Origin: Terriglobia bacterium
GTDB lineage: Bacteria > Acidobacteriota > Terriglobia > Terriglobales > Acidobacteriaceae
Direction of reading: 5' to 3'
Length of the DNA: 41,385 nucleotides
Assembly: GCA_020073385.1 (NCBI GenBank)
Contig: JAIQFH010000062.1
Location: 1 to 41,385 of the forward strand
In this document: positions 34,097-41,055 of the stretch, one piece after another
Layout: every line of letters begins with the position of its first letter
Position numbering within the stretch: position 1 is the stretch's first letter
The notes under the pieces: generated by a model
Seen by the model: only the letters and a program-made list of their open reading frames with translations
The model's database searches: none
Told to the model about the DNA's origin: nothing
Translations under genes and position numbers: made by a program

Positions 34097-34168
34097 CACC
34101 ACGGAGTCACGGAGGCACAGAGAAGTCTTTGGAATTGTTTTTCTCCGTGACTCTGTGCCTCCGTGGTG
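34097..34168. repeat. Phrase-like inverted repeat between mraY and murD
   Basis: The 28-base arms start CACCACGGAG and end GAGAA. The left arm (34097-34124) is CACCACGGAG-TCACGGAG-GCACAGAG-AA; the right arm (34141-34168) read on the other strand is CACCACGGAG-GCACAGAG-TCACGGAG-AA. The two inner 8-base units are exchanged between the arms. It occupies nearly all of the 88-bp gap, and its end provides the GGTGA in front of murD. Confidence 0.85.
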
Positions 34169-34179
34169 AAATAGAAGCC

Positions 34180-35538
34180 ATGGAACTGAACGGAAAGCGT
34201 GCATTAGTAGTCGGTCTCGGAAAGTCCGGGGTGGCGTCCGCCCTGTTCATGAAGGCGCACGGCGCCCGAGTCACCGTCTCTGACACCAAGAGCGGCGACG
34301 AACTACGCAACGAAATTCCGGTGCTGCTCGATCACGGCATCACCGTCGAAACCGGAGGCCACGGCGACCGTACCTTCCGCGGTCAAGACCTGATCGTGGT
34401 CAGCCCGGGAGTCCCCGTCGATGCGCCGCCACTGGTACAAGCCCGGTCGCTCGGTGAAACCGTAATTGGTGAAATCGAGTTGGCGGCTCAATTTCTGCCC
34501 GGACCGATCGTCGCCATCACCGGATCGAACGGCAAAACAACCACGACGACACTCACAGGCGAAATCATGACGGCTGCGGGTATCCCCACGCTAGTTGGAG
34601 GCAACATCGGCACTCCCGCCATCTCGCTGGCAGAGCGCGCCAAACCCGAAACGGTTGTCGTCCTCGAAATTTCGAGCTTCCAACTGGAGACCATTCAAAC
34701 CTTCCGTCCGAGGATTGCCGTCGTGCTGAACGTGACGCCGGACCATTTGGATCGCCACCGCACCTTTGAGATTTACACGGATGCCAAAGCCAGAATTTTC
34801 GAAAACCAGCAAGGAAGCGATTTCGCCGTGCTGAACGCGGACGATCCCACCTGCGTTGCGCTGGCCGCCCGAACCCGGGCGCAGGTCTTCTGGTTCAGCC
34901 GACAAAAAGAGGTTCAGCAGGGTGCATGGGTGCGCGACGGCAATATCGTCTTCCGCGATTCCAAGGGTCAGCGCGAAATCCTTCAAGTCTCCGACGTTCC
35001 ACTCAAGGGCGCGCATAACCTGGAAAACGTCTTGGCGGCTGTGTGTACCGGCGTGCTCATGGGATGCGCGCCCGGGGAAGTCCGCCAGGCCGTTCACGAT
35101 TTCAAGGCAGTAGAGCACCGGCTCGAATTCGTCGCGACGGTCGCTGGCGTTGACTATTACAACGATTCCAAGGCGACGAACGTCGATGCCACCATCAAGG
35201 CGCTGGAGTCGTTCCCCGCGAATATCCACCTCATCCTCGGCGGCAAGGACAAGGGTAGCGACTACACCGTGCTCAATGATCTGATCCGCCAGCGTGTCAA
35301 GCGGATTTACACCATCGGCGCCGCCGCCGCCAAGATCGAATCCCAGGTGAAAGGTGCGGAGGTCGTCCACGCGGAAACCCTGGAGAACGCCATCCGCAAA
35401 GCTAGTGCTGTAGCGAGGCCAGGTGATGTGGTTTTGCTTGCCCCTGCCTGCGCCAGCTTCGACCAATTCAAGAGCTACGAACATCGGGGAAAGCTATTCA
35501 AAGAGATCGTTGCAGGACTAGCGGCGGGCAAGCCCTAA
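34180..35538 (+). CDS. murD: UDP-MurNAc-L-alanine--D-glutamate ligase
   Basis: This 452-aa ligase adds D-Glu to UDP-MurNAc-L-Ala. VVGLGKSGVASALF opens the UDP-binding domain, AITGSNGKTTTTTL near residue 112 is the P-loop, VLEISSFQLE and NVTPDHLDRH follow, and YNDSKATNVDA with LLAPACASFDQF complete the pattern. The start at 34180 gives the normal family N-terminus; the ORF extension to 34129 runs through repeat DNA. The only possible ribosome binding site is GGTGA (34165-34169), which belongs to the repeat. Confidence 0.96.
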   Translation: MELNGKRALVVGLGKSGVASALFMKAHGARVTVSDTKSGDELRNEIPVLLDHGITVETGGHGDRTFRGQDLIVVSPGVPVDAPPLVQARSLGETVIGEIELAAQFLPGPIVAITGSNGKTTTTTLTGEIMTAAGIPTLVGGNIGTPAISLAERAKPETVVVLEISSFQLETIQTFRPRIAVVLNVTPDHLDRHRTFEIYTDAKARIFENQQGSDFAVLNADDPTCVALAARTRAQVFWFSRQKEVQQGAWVRDGNIVFRDSKGQREILQVSDVPLKGAHNLENVLAAVCTGVLMGCAPGEVRQAVHDFKAVEHRLEFVATVAGVDYYNDSKATNVDATIKALESFPANIHLILGGKDKGSDYTVLNDLIRQRVKRIYTIGAAAAKIESQVKGAEVVHAETLENAIRKASAVARPGDVVLLAPACASFDQFKSYEHRGKLFKEIVAGLAAGKP

Positions 35539-35550
35539 CTCTCTGGCAAT

Positions 35551-35659
35551 TCCTCCGTGTCTCCGTGCCTCCGTGGTGAAATAACTCTCCCCGAACCAAA
35601 ACAATCAACAATCAAACTTCAACAATCAACAATCTCAGCTCCGCTCCGTGGTGAAATAA
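35551..35659. repeat. Phrase-like repeat arms between murD and ftsW
   Basis: CTCCGTGTCTCCGTGCCTCC followed by GTGGTGAAATA (35553-35583) and GCTCCGTGGTGAAATAA (35643-35659) are single arms of the same word family as at 34097-34168. Between them lies ACAATCAACAATCAAACTTC plus a second AACAATCAACAATC, a short direct repeat. The second arm ends seven bases before the ftsW ATG. Confidence 0.75.
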
Positions 35660-35666
35660 GTGTCCC

Positions 35667-36758
35667 ATGGCGAAGCGTGTCAGTGTCGATCGGTGGCTGT
35701 TCACGGTCACCATGCTGCTGGTTTTTCTCGGCCTGGTGATGGTGTTCTCGGCCTCCGCGGTCATGGCCCGTGAGCGTTTCGGATCGCCCTACGCCTTCTT
35801 GTCAAAGCAGTTGATCTGGGCCGTCGCGGGACTGGCCGCCATGGTCGTCACCATGCGCCTGGACTACCGCCGCTACAAGCATCCCGCGCTGGTCTTTTCC
35901 TTGATGGGCGTGACCACCCTGCTGCTGATCTCGGTCTTTTTCCTCGATCGCTCGCACAACACGCACCGATGGATTCACGCCGGCGGATTTTCCCTCCAGC
36001 CTTCCGAACTCGCCAAGCCGGTGTTGATCCTGTTCCTCGCTTACTTTCTCGAAGGTCGTGCGAGGGCCATCGACGACGTGCGCAATACATTGCTGCCAGC
36101 CGCCGCGCCAGTCGTGGTTCTCCTGGGACTCATCGTCCTCGAACCCGATCTCGGCACCGCCATCGCTTGCGCCGGAATCGCCGCTTGCGTGTTTTATGTC
36201 GCTGGCATGCGGATGCGCTACTTCGGATACGCTTTCGCCGCGTCGCTCGTACCACTCTACTTTCTGATTTTTCACGTCAGCTTCCGCCGCGACCGCATCT
36301 TTGCCTTCCTCAATCCCTACGCCGACCGCCAACGGGCAGGATTCCACATTATCCAGTCGCTGATCGCCGTTGGCACCGGAGGCATCACAGGCACCGGCTT
36401 GATGGAAGGGAAGCAGAAGCTCTTCTACTTGCCCGAGCCCCACACGGACTTCATCTTCGCAGTCACCGCCGAAGAGTTAGGCCTGGTGGGCGCGATACTT
36501 GTCGTCGCGCTCTTCGCCATCTTTCTATGGCGCGGCATGCGTGCCTCGTGGCGAACGGAAGACCCGTTCGGCCGCTATCTGGCCGTAGGCATCACCAGCA
36601 TGGTCGTGCTGCAGGCCCTGATCAACATCAGCGTCGTCCTCGGCATGATGCCGACCAAGGGTATCCCGCTGCCGCTCGTCTCCTACGGCGGGTCGTCCTT
36701 GTTCGTGACGCTAGCCTGCGTAGGCGTGCTGTTGAACATCACCAAACAAGCGGAATGA
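35667..36758 (+). CDS. ftsW: FtsW-type SEDS peptidoglycan polymerase
   Basis: This 363-aa membrane protein of the SEDS family has about ten helices. SLQPSELAKPVLILFLAYFL, GFHIIQSLIAVGTGGITGTG, FYLPEPHTDFIFAVTAEELG and GIPLPLVSYGGSSLFVTLA are the family's conserved loops. Its place between murD and murG identifies it as FtsW, the septal glycosyltransferase, and not RodA. A cognate PBP3 (ftsI) is not in the window. The start at 35667 (MAKRVSVDRWLFTVTMLLVF) has only the repeat-derived GGTGA, 12 bases upstream. Confidence 0.93.
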   Translation: MAKRVSVDRWLFTVTMLLVFLGLVMVFSASAVMARERFGSPYAFLSKQLIWAVAGLAAMVVTMRLDYRRYKHPALVFSLMGVTTLLLISVFFLDRSHNTHRWIHAGGFSLQPSELAKPVLILFLAYFLEGRARAIDDVRNTLLPAAAPVVVLLGLIVLEPDLGTAIACAGIAACVFYVAGMRMRYFGYAFAASLVPLYFLIFHVSFRRDRIFAFLNPYADRQRAGFHIIQSLIAVGTGGITGTGLMEGKQKLFYLPEPHTDFIFAVTAEELGLVGAILVVALFAIFLWRGMRASWRTEDPFGRYLAVGITSMVVLQALINISVVLGMMPTKGIPLPLVSYGGSSLFVTLACVGVLLNITKQAE

Positions 36759-36765
36759 GGCATAG

Positions 36766-36848
36766 TTCAGATTTTTGATTTCAGATTGCAGATTGATTGT
36801 TTACGGATGACTTCTGCAATCTGAAATCTGCAATCTTCAATCTAAAAT
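36766..36848. repeat. Modular inverted repeat of CAGATT words between ftsW and murG
   Basis: The left arm is TTCAGATTTTTGATTTCAGA followed by TTGCAGATTGATTG. The right arm is CTTCTGCAATCTGAAATCTG followed by CAATCTTCAATCTAAAATTG. Folded on itself it would form a stem of about 28 bp with few mismatches. Same word family as 27689-27776. The right arm ends 12 bases before the murG -10 box. Confidence 0.8.
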
Positions 36849-36859
36849 TGTCCGTAGTT

Positions 36860-36865
36860 TATAGT
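36860..36865 (+). promoter_or_regulatory. -10 box directly before murG
   Basis: TATAGT (five of six matches) ends six bases before the ATG at 36872, which would make the murG transcript leaderless. TTCAAT at 36836-36841 inside the repeat is a poor -35 candidate. Confidence 0.45.
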
Positions 36866-36871
36866 CACAAC

Positions 36872-37942
36872 ATGCGCGCAATTCTGGCGGGAGGAGGGAC
36901 GGGCGGGCACGTCATCCCGGCGCTGGCCATCGCCAACGAACTGAAGAAATCGTATAACGCGGAAATCCTGTTCATCGGCACCGCCCGGGGAATAGAGAAT
37001 CGACTCGTCCCAGCCGCCGGATATCCTCTCCAACTAGTCCGCGTCGGCGCTCTGAAAAACGTCAGCCTGACCACGCGTCTGAAGACCGCTTTCGATTTGC
37101 CGCGCGCCATCTGGGACGCGAGCCGCATGCTGAACGAGTTCGCGCCCGACGTGGTGATCGGAGTTGGCGGATACGCATCCGGTCCGGCCATGCTGGCCGC
37201 GTTAGTGAAGCACATTCCCACGCTGGCTTTCGAGCCCAACGTCGTACCCGGATTCGCCAATCGACTGGTGGCGCATTTCGTCTCCGGAGCCGCGGTGCAT
37301 TTCGAGGAGACGTCGAAGTATTTTCGTCACGTTGAGGTCACGGGGGTCCCAGTACGGCAAGCGTTCTTCGAGATTCCCCCCCAGCGCGGCGGAACCCCCA
37401 CCGTCCTCGTTTTCGGCGGCAGCCAGGGCGCGCACGCCATCAACGACGCCATGATCCGCTGCCTGCCCGCCCTACAGCGCGAAGCGCCCGGGATTCACAT
37501 CATTCATCAGACCGGCGAGCGTGACTATAATGACGCGCTGGCTGCTTACAAGCCGCTCGCAGAATCGGCCGAGGTCTTCAAGTTCATTGACGACATGCCG
37601 GCCGCGTTCGCTCGTGCGGATCTGGTCGTTTGCCGGTCAGGTGCGAGCACGGTCGCGGAAATCGCCGCAGCAGGCAAGCCGGCGATATTCGTCCCGTTCC
37701 CGCGTGCGGCTGACGATCATCAACGCCGGAACGCCGAAGCCTTGGCCAAGCACGGCGCCGCCGTTGTGGTCGAAGAGTCAAAGCTGGAAGGAGTCTGGCT
37801 GGCAGAAACCATCGCGACGCTGCTGCAAGATCCGCGCCGATTGCAGGCGATGAGTCAGGCCGCGCGGGAGTTGGCGCACCCGAATGCCGCGCATGATATT
37901 GCGGCGATGGCAGCACGCGTGGCAGGCCTTGAAGAACATTAG
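36872..37942 (+). CDS. murG: UDP-GlcNAc--lipid I N-acetylglucosaminyltransferase
   Basis: This 356-aa GT28 enzyme adds GlcNAc to lipid I to make lipid II at the inner face of the membrane. LAGGGTGGHVIPALAIA at the start is the lipid-binding Gly-rich loop; FEPNVVPGFANRLV, VFGGSQGAHAIN and RSGASTVAEIAAAGKPAIFV are the sugar-nucleotide site. ADDHQRRNAEALAKHGAA follows as usual. The start at 36872 (MRAILAGGG) is fixed by the family; the ORF extension to 36797 runs through the repeat. No ribosome binding site is seen. Confidence 0.96.
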   Translation: MRAILAGGGTGGHVIPALAIANELKKSYNAEILFIGTARGIENRLVPAAGYPLQLVRVGALKNVSLTTRLKTAFDLPRAIWDASRMLNEFAPDVVIGVGGYASGPAMLAALVKHIPTLAFEPNVVPGFANRLVAHFVSGAAVHFEETSKYFRHVEVTGVPVRQAFFEIPPQRGGTPTVLVFGGSQGAHAINDAMIRCLPALQREAPGIHIIHQTGERDYNDALAAYKPLAESAEVFKFIDDMPAAFARADLVVCRSGASTVAEIAAAGKPAIFVPFPRAADDHQRRNAEALAKHGAAVVVEESKLEGVWLAETIATLLQDPRRLQAMSQAARELAHPNAAHDIAAMAARVAGLEEH

Positions 37943-38023
37943 CCACCGATTACTCGGATATTCACGGATAATTCTCTTTCTTTCTTTTGATCTGTCCGTG
38001 TTGATCCGCGCAAATCCGTGGCA
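37943..38023. repeat. Phrase-like inverted repeat between murG and murC
   Basis: The left arm is GCCACCGATTACTCGGATAT followed by TCACGGATAATTC. The right arm read on the other strand is GCCACGGATTTGCGCGGATC followed by AACACGGACAGATC. The arms share the order CCACGGATT, CGGAT, CACGGA at the same spacing. It fills most of the gap between the two genes. Confidence 0.75.
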
Positions 38024-38037
38024 AAGAATTTGATCCT

Positions 38038-39459
38038 ATGTTCGCCAAAATTCAACGCATTCATTTCGTAGGCATCGGCGGCATCGGCATGAGCGGAATC
38101 GCCGAAGTGCTGCTCAATCTGGGCTACAAGGTTTCCGGCTCCGATCTGAAAAGCTCAGCAGTCACACAACGCCTCGTGACCCTTGGCGCCACAACATTCG
38201 AGGGTCATCGCGCGGAGAACATCGCCGGCGCCGAGGTCGTCGTAACCAGTTCCGCCATCGCGCACGATAACCCCGAAGTCACAGAGGCCCACAACCTCCA
38301 CATCCCCGTGATTCAGCGCGCCGAGATGCTCGCCGAGCTCATGCGTCTGAAATACGGCATCGCCATTGCCGGCATGCATGGCAAGACCACGACCACTTCC
38401 ATGGTCGCCGCAGTCCTCGCCGCCGGCGGCCTCGATCCGACAGTGGTCGTCGGCGGCCGCGTCGACGCCATGGGTTCCAACGCCCGCCTCGGGAAGTCGC
38501 ATTACTTGGTTGCAGAAGCCGACGAGAGCGATCGCTCATTCCTGAAACTCTCGCCCATCCTCTCGGTCGTCACCAACATCGACCGCGAGCACATGGATTG
38601 CTACCGCAACATGCGCGACGTGAAGAAGACCTTCCTTGAATTCATGAATCGCGTGCCTTTCTACGGCATGATCGTGGCCTGCAATGACGATCCGCTGCTG
38701 CGCAAGTTGTTGCCTGAAGTTCAGCGGCGCACCGTGACCTATGGGACGAAGCGGGGTTCCGACTTCATGATCAAGTCGGAAGAGACGAAGAGAGAGGGCG
38801 CCGCAGATTCGCGTCCTTACAGCCGATTCCGCGTCACGTATCAAAAGAAAGATCTCGGCGAATTTACGCTGCACGTTCCCGGCGCCCACAACGTACTGAA
38901 CGCCACCGCGGCGATTGCGGTCGGCTTCGGTCTCGATATTCCGCTCGACGCCATCCGCGCCGCTCTCGATCAATTCCGCGGCGTGGACCGCCGTTTCCAA
39001 TTGCGCGGCACCGCCGCCGGCATCAGCGTGATCGACGACTACGGCCATCATCCCACCGAAATCAAGGCCACCCTCGCTGCTGCCCGCCAGTGCGGATTTC
39101 GCAAGATTCACGTCATCTTCCAGCCGCACCGCTACACCCGCACCCGCGACCTGATGGAAGAATTCACCACCGCCTTCGCCGACGCCGACTCGCTGTTCCT
39201 GCTCGACATCTACGCCGCTAGCGAGAAGCCGATCGAAGGCATCACCGGCGAAATCCTGGCGCAGCGCATCCGTGAGAAGAGTGGGAAGCCGGTTGAATAT
39301 GTCAGTTCCGTCGCCGATGCCATCAGTGCAGCAACCAAGGCCGCGCAGGCCGGAGACATGATTTTGACGTTAGGTGCCGGCAGCATCTCGCAGTTGGGCC
39401 CTCTCATTGTGGAGAAGTTGAGAGAACGCGAGTCGTTTCTGACAATGGAGCACAATTAG
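38038..39459 (+). CDS. murC: UDP-N-acetylmuramate--L-alanine ligase
   Basis: This 473-aa ligase adds L-Ala to UDP-MurNAc, the first peptide step. HFVGIGGIGMSGIAEVL is the UDP-binding loop, IAGMHGKTTTTSM near residue 109 the P-loop, EADESDRSFLKL and VTNIDREHMDCY are central motifs, and DDYGHHPTEIKATL with FQPHRYTRTRDL complete the set. The ATG at 38038 has no strong ribosome binding site. It is the last mur gene in the window: murB, ddl and ftsQAZ, which often follow, are absent, and an unrelated exported hydrolase follows. Confidence 0.96.
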   Translation: MFAKIQRIHFVGIGGIGMSGIAEVLLNLGYKVSGSDLKSSAVTQRLVTLGATTFEGHRAENIAGAEVVVTSSAIAHDNPEVTEAHNLHIPVIQRAEMLAELMRLKYGIAIAGMHGKTTTTSMVAAVLAAGGLDPTVVVGGRVDAMGSNARLGKSHYLVAEADESDRSFLKLSPILSVVTNIDREHMDCYRNMRDVKKTFLEFMNRVPFYGMIVACNDDPLLRKLLPEVQRRTVTYGTKRGSDFMIKSEETKREGAADSRPYSRFRVTYQKKDLGEFTLHVPGAHNVLNATAAIAVGFGLDIPLDAIRAALDQFRGVDRRFQLRGTAAGISVIDDYGHHPTEIKATLAAARQCGFRKIHVIFQPHRYTRTRDLMEEFTTAFADADSLFLLDIYAASEKPIEGITGEILAQRIREKSGKPVEYVSSVADAISAATKAAQAGDMILTLGAGSISQLGPLIVEKLRERESFLTMEHN

Positions 39460-39486
39460 ACCGGCTGCATGCCGCGCCGAAGGTTT

Positions 39487-39534
39487 ATGTGGGGACAGCC
39501 GCCCCGGCTGTCCGCGGGGCGAAGCCCCGCTGCG
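39487..39534. repeat. Hairpin repeat GTGGGGACAGCCG between murC and the MetX-like gene
   Basis: GGACAGCC (39493-39500) and GGCTGTCC (39506-39513) pair, followed by GGGGC-GAA-GCCCC (39516-39528). The first hairpin with its GTGGGGACAGCCG lead is shared with 2446-2473. It lies 27 bases past murC. Confidence 0.7.
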
Positions 39535-39540
39535 CTGTAC

Positions 39541-39569
39541 TGGATACAGCAGCTTCGTTCGGATATAGT
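39541..39569 (+). promoter_or_regulatory. Predicted promoter of the MetX-like hydrolase gene
   Basis: TGGATA and TATAGT are 17 bp apart; the start would be near 39576, giving a leader of about 21 bases that contains AGAGG. Confidence 0.4.
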
Positions 39570-39596
39570 CAGCACCTTCCACAAGAGGTTACAAAG

Positions 39597-40697
39597 ATGA
39601 TCCATCGTTCGCTTTCCAGCGTTGTGCGGATTGTAACCACACTGAGCTCCGTCTGTTTCTGTCTCGCCCAACAGATGCCGTCAGCCGCGAAGCCCACTCC
39701 TACCGAAGGCGACTACATCGCCCACGACTTCCATTTCAAATCCGGCGAGACTCTTCCCGAACTCCGCCTTCACTACACGACTTTCGGCAAGCCCGAGCGC
39801 GACGCCACCGGCAAAGTCACCAACGCTGTTCTGATCCTCCACGGCACCGGCGGCTCCGGACGCCAATTCCTGGCCCCGCAATTCGCCGATATCCTCTCCG
39901 GCCCCGGCCAACTGCTTGATGCCACCCGCTACTTCATCATTCTTCCCGACAATATCGGTCACGGAAAATCCAGCAAGCCGAGTGACGGCATGCGCGCCCA
40001 CTTTCCGCAATACGACTACGACGACATGGTCGCAGCGCAGCATGAGTTGCTAGAGAAAGGCCTCGGCGTGAACCATCTCCGCCTGGTGATGGGCACGTCA
40101 ATGGGCTGCATGCACTCCTGGGTCTGGGGCGAGACCTATCCCGATTTCACGGACGCCCTCATGCCGCTGGCGTGCCTGCCGGTTCAGATCGCTGGCCGCA
40201 ACCGCCTCTGGCGCGAGATGGTGATCGAGGGCATCCGCCAGGATCCCGACTGGAAAAACGGCGACTACACCACCGAACCCCGCGCAGCCCTGCAAATCTC
40301 CGCAGATTTTTTGCTGATCGCTGGCAGCACGCCCCTGCCGATGCAGAAGAATCTCCTCACCCGCGACGCCGCCGACAAGTATCTCGACGATTCCATGAAG
40401 CGCATCACGGCGACTCTGGATGCCAATGACTTTCTCTACGCCGTCAACGCCTCCCGCAACTACGATCCGTCGGGGAAGCTGGAAACGATCAAGGCGCCCG
40501 TCATGTTCGTGAACTCGGCGGACGATTTCATCAACCCGCCGGAGTTGGGCATCGCCGAACGCGAAATCAAGCGCGTGAAGAGCGGCAAGTTCGTGCTGAT
40601 CCCGGCATCAGAGCAAACGCACGGCCACGGCACGCACACCTGGGCGGCGATTTGGCAACAGTACTTGAAGGAGTTGCTGGAGGAGAAGGCCGAATAA
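39597..40697 (+). CDS. Exported MetX-like alpha/beta hydrolase
   Basis: This 366-aa protein starts at 39597 after AGAGG and has an N-terminal signal peptide (VVRIVTTLSSVCFCLAQQ). The fold is that of homoserine O-acetyltransferase-like hydrolases: LILHGTGGSGRQF (oxyanion region), LPDNIGHGKSSKPSDGMRAH, nucleophile Ser168 in GTSMGCMHSWVWGETYP, Asp309/310 in VNSADDFINPP, and His344 in THGHGTH. Real MetX enzymes are cytoplasmic, so the signal peptide argues for an esterase or acyltransferase acting outside. The substrate is unknown. It is preceded by its own predicted promoter and is not part of the mur operon. Confidence 0.8.
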   Translation: MIHRSLSSVVRIVTTLSSVCFCLAQQMPSAAKPTPTEGDYIAHDFHFKSGETLPELRLHYTTFGKPERDATGKVTNAVLILHGTGGSGRQFLAPQFADILSGPGQLLDATRYFIILPDNIGHGKSSKPSDGMRAHFPQYDYDDMVAAQHELLEKGLGVNHLRLVMGTSMGCMHSWVWGETYPDFTDALMPLACLPVQIAGRNRLWREMVIEGIRQDPDWKNGDYTTEPRAALQISADFLLIAGSTPLPMQKNLLTRDAADKYLDDSMKRITATLDANDFLYAVNASRNYDPSGKLETIKAPVMFVNSADDFINPPELGIAEREIKRVKSGKFVLIPASEQTHGHGTHTWAAIWQQYLKELLEEKAE

Positions 40698-41055
40698 GGA
40701 TGCCGAAGGTTGATGACGTGGCAAAGCGGTCAATGAGCGCTAAGGCCTTCCATGAGAAGGCCGGTCGGAGTCAAGTCGATTCTGTTCTCGCGTCGTGGAA
40801 CATCGTTGTTCTTTTCGCCGAGTAGCCACTGTCGCCATGCTTCCATCCGCACTCTCGAGGAGCGAATCATTTCGCTCGGTGCATGTTGGGCGTTCTCGGT
40901 TCAGCCGGTGCTGCCATCTGTTTGGCGCCCTATAGTTCTGCTCTTTCAGAGTGGAACCTGGGCCAGGCCATAGACGCAGTCACCGGAACTCGGCTTTGGG
41001 CTTTTGTCTTTTCTCTTCCTTGGAACGATTTTGACTCTGTTTTTGTCTTTCTGTT
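40698..41055. other. Region between the MetX-like gene and IS110 (358 bp)
   Basis: No credible gene. GGCCTTC-CATGA-GAAGGCC (40744-40762) is a hairpin 47 bases after the hydrolase stop, without a T tract. Part of the remainder is probably the non-coding end of the IS110-type element; IS110 ends lack obvious inverted repeats, so the boundary cannot be placed. Confidence 0.4.

Noticed and set aside
34591..35484. Minus-strand ORF (297 codons) opposite murD
   Set aside because: Fully inside murD, with no start signal and a composition typical of antisense frames.
35597..35636. AACAATCAACAATC direct repeats, considered as a CRISPR-like array
   Set aside because: The units are too short and spacers are absent; they belong to the modular intergenic repeat family.
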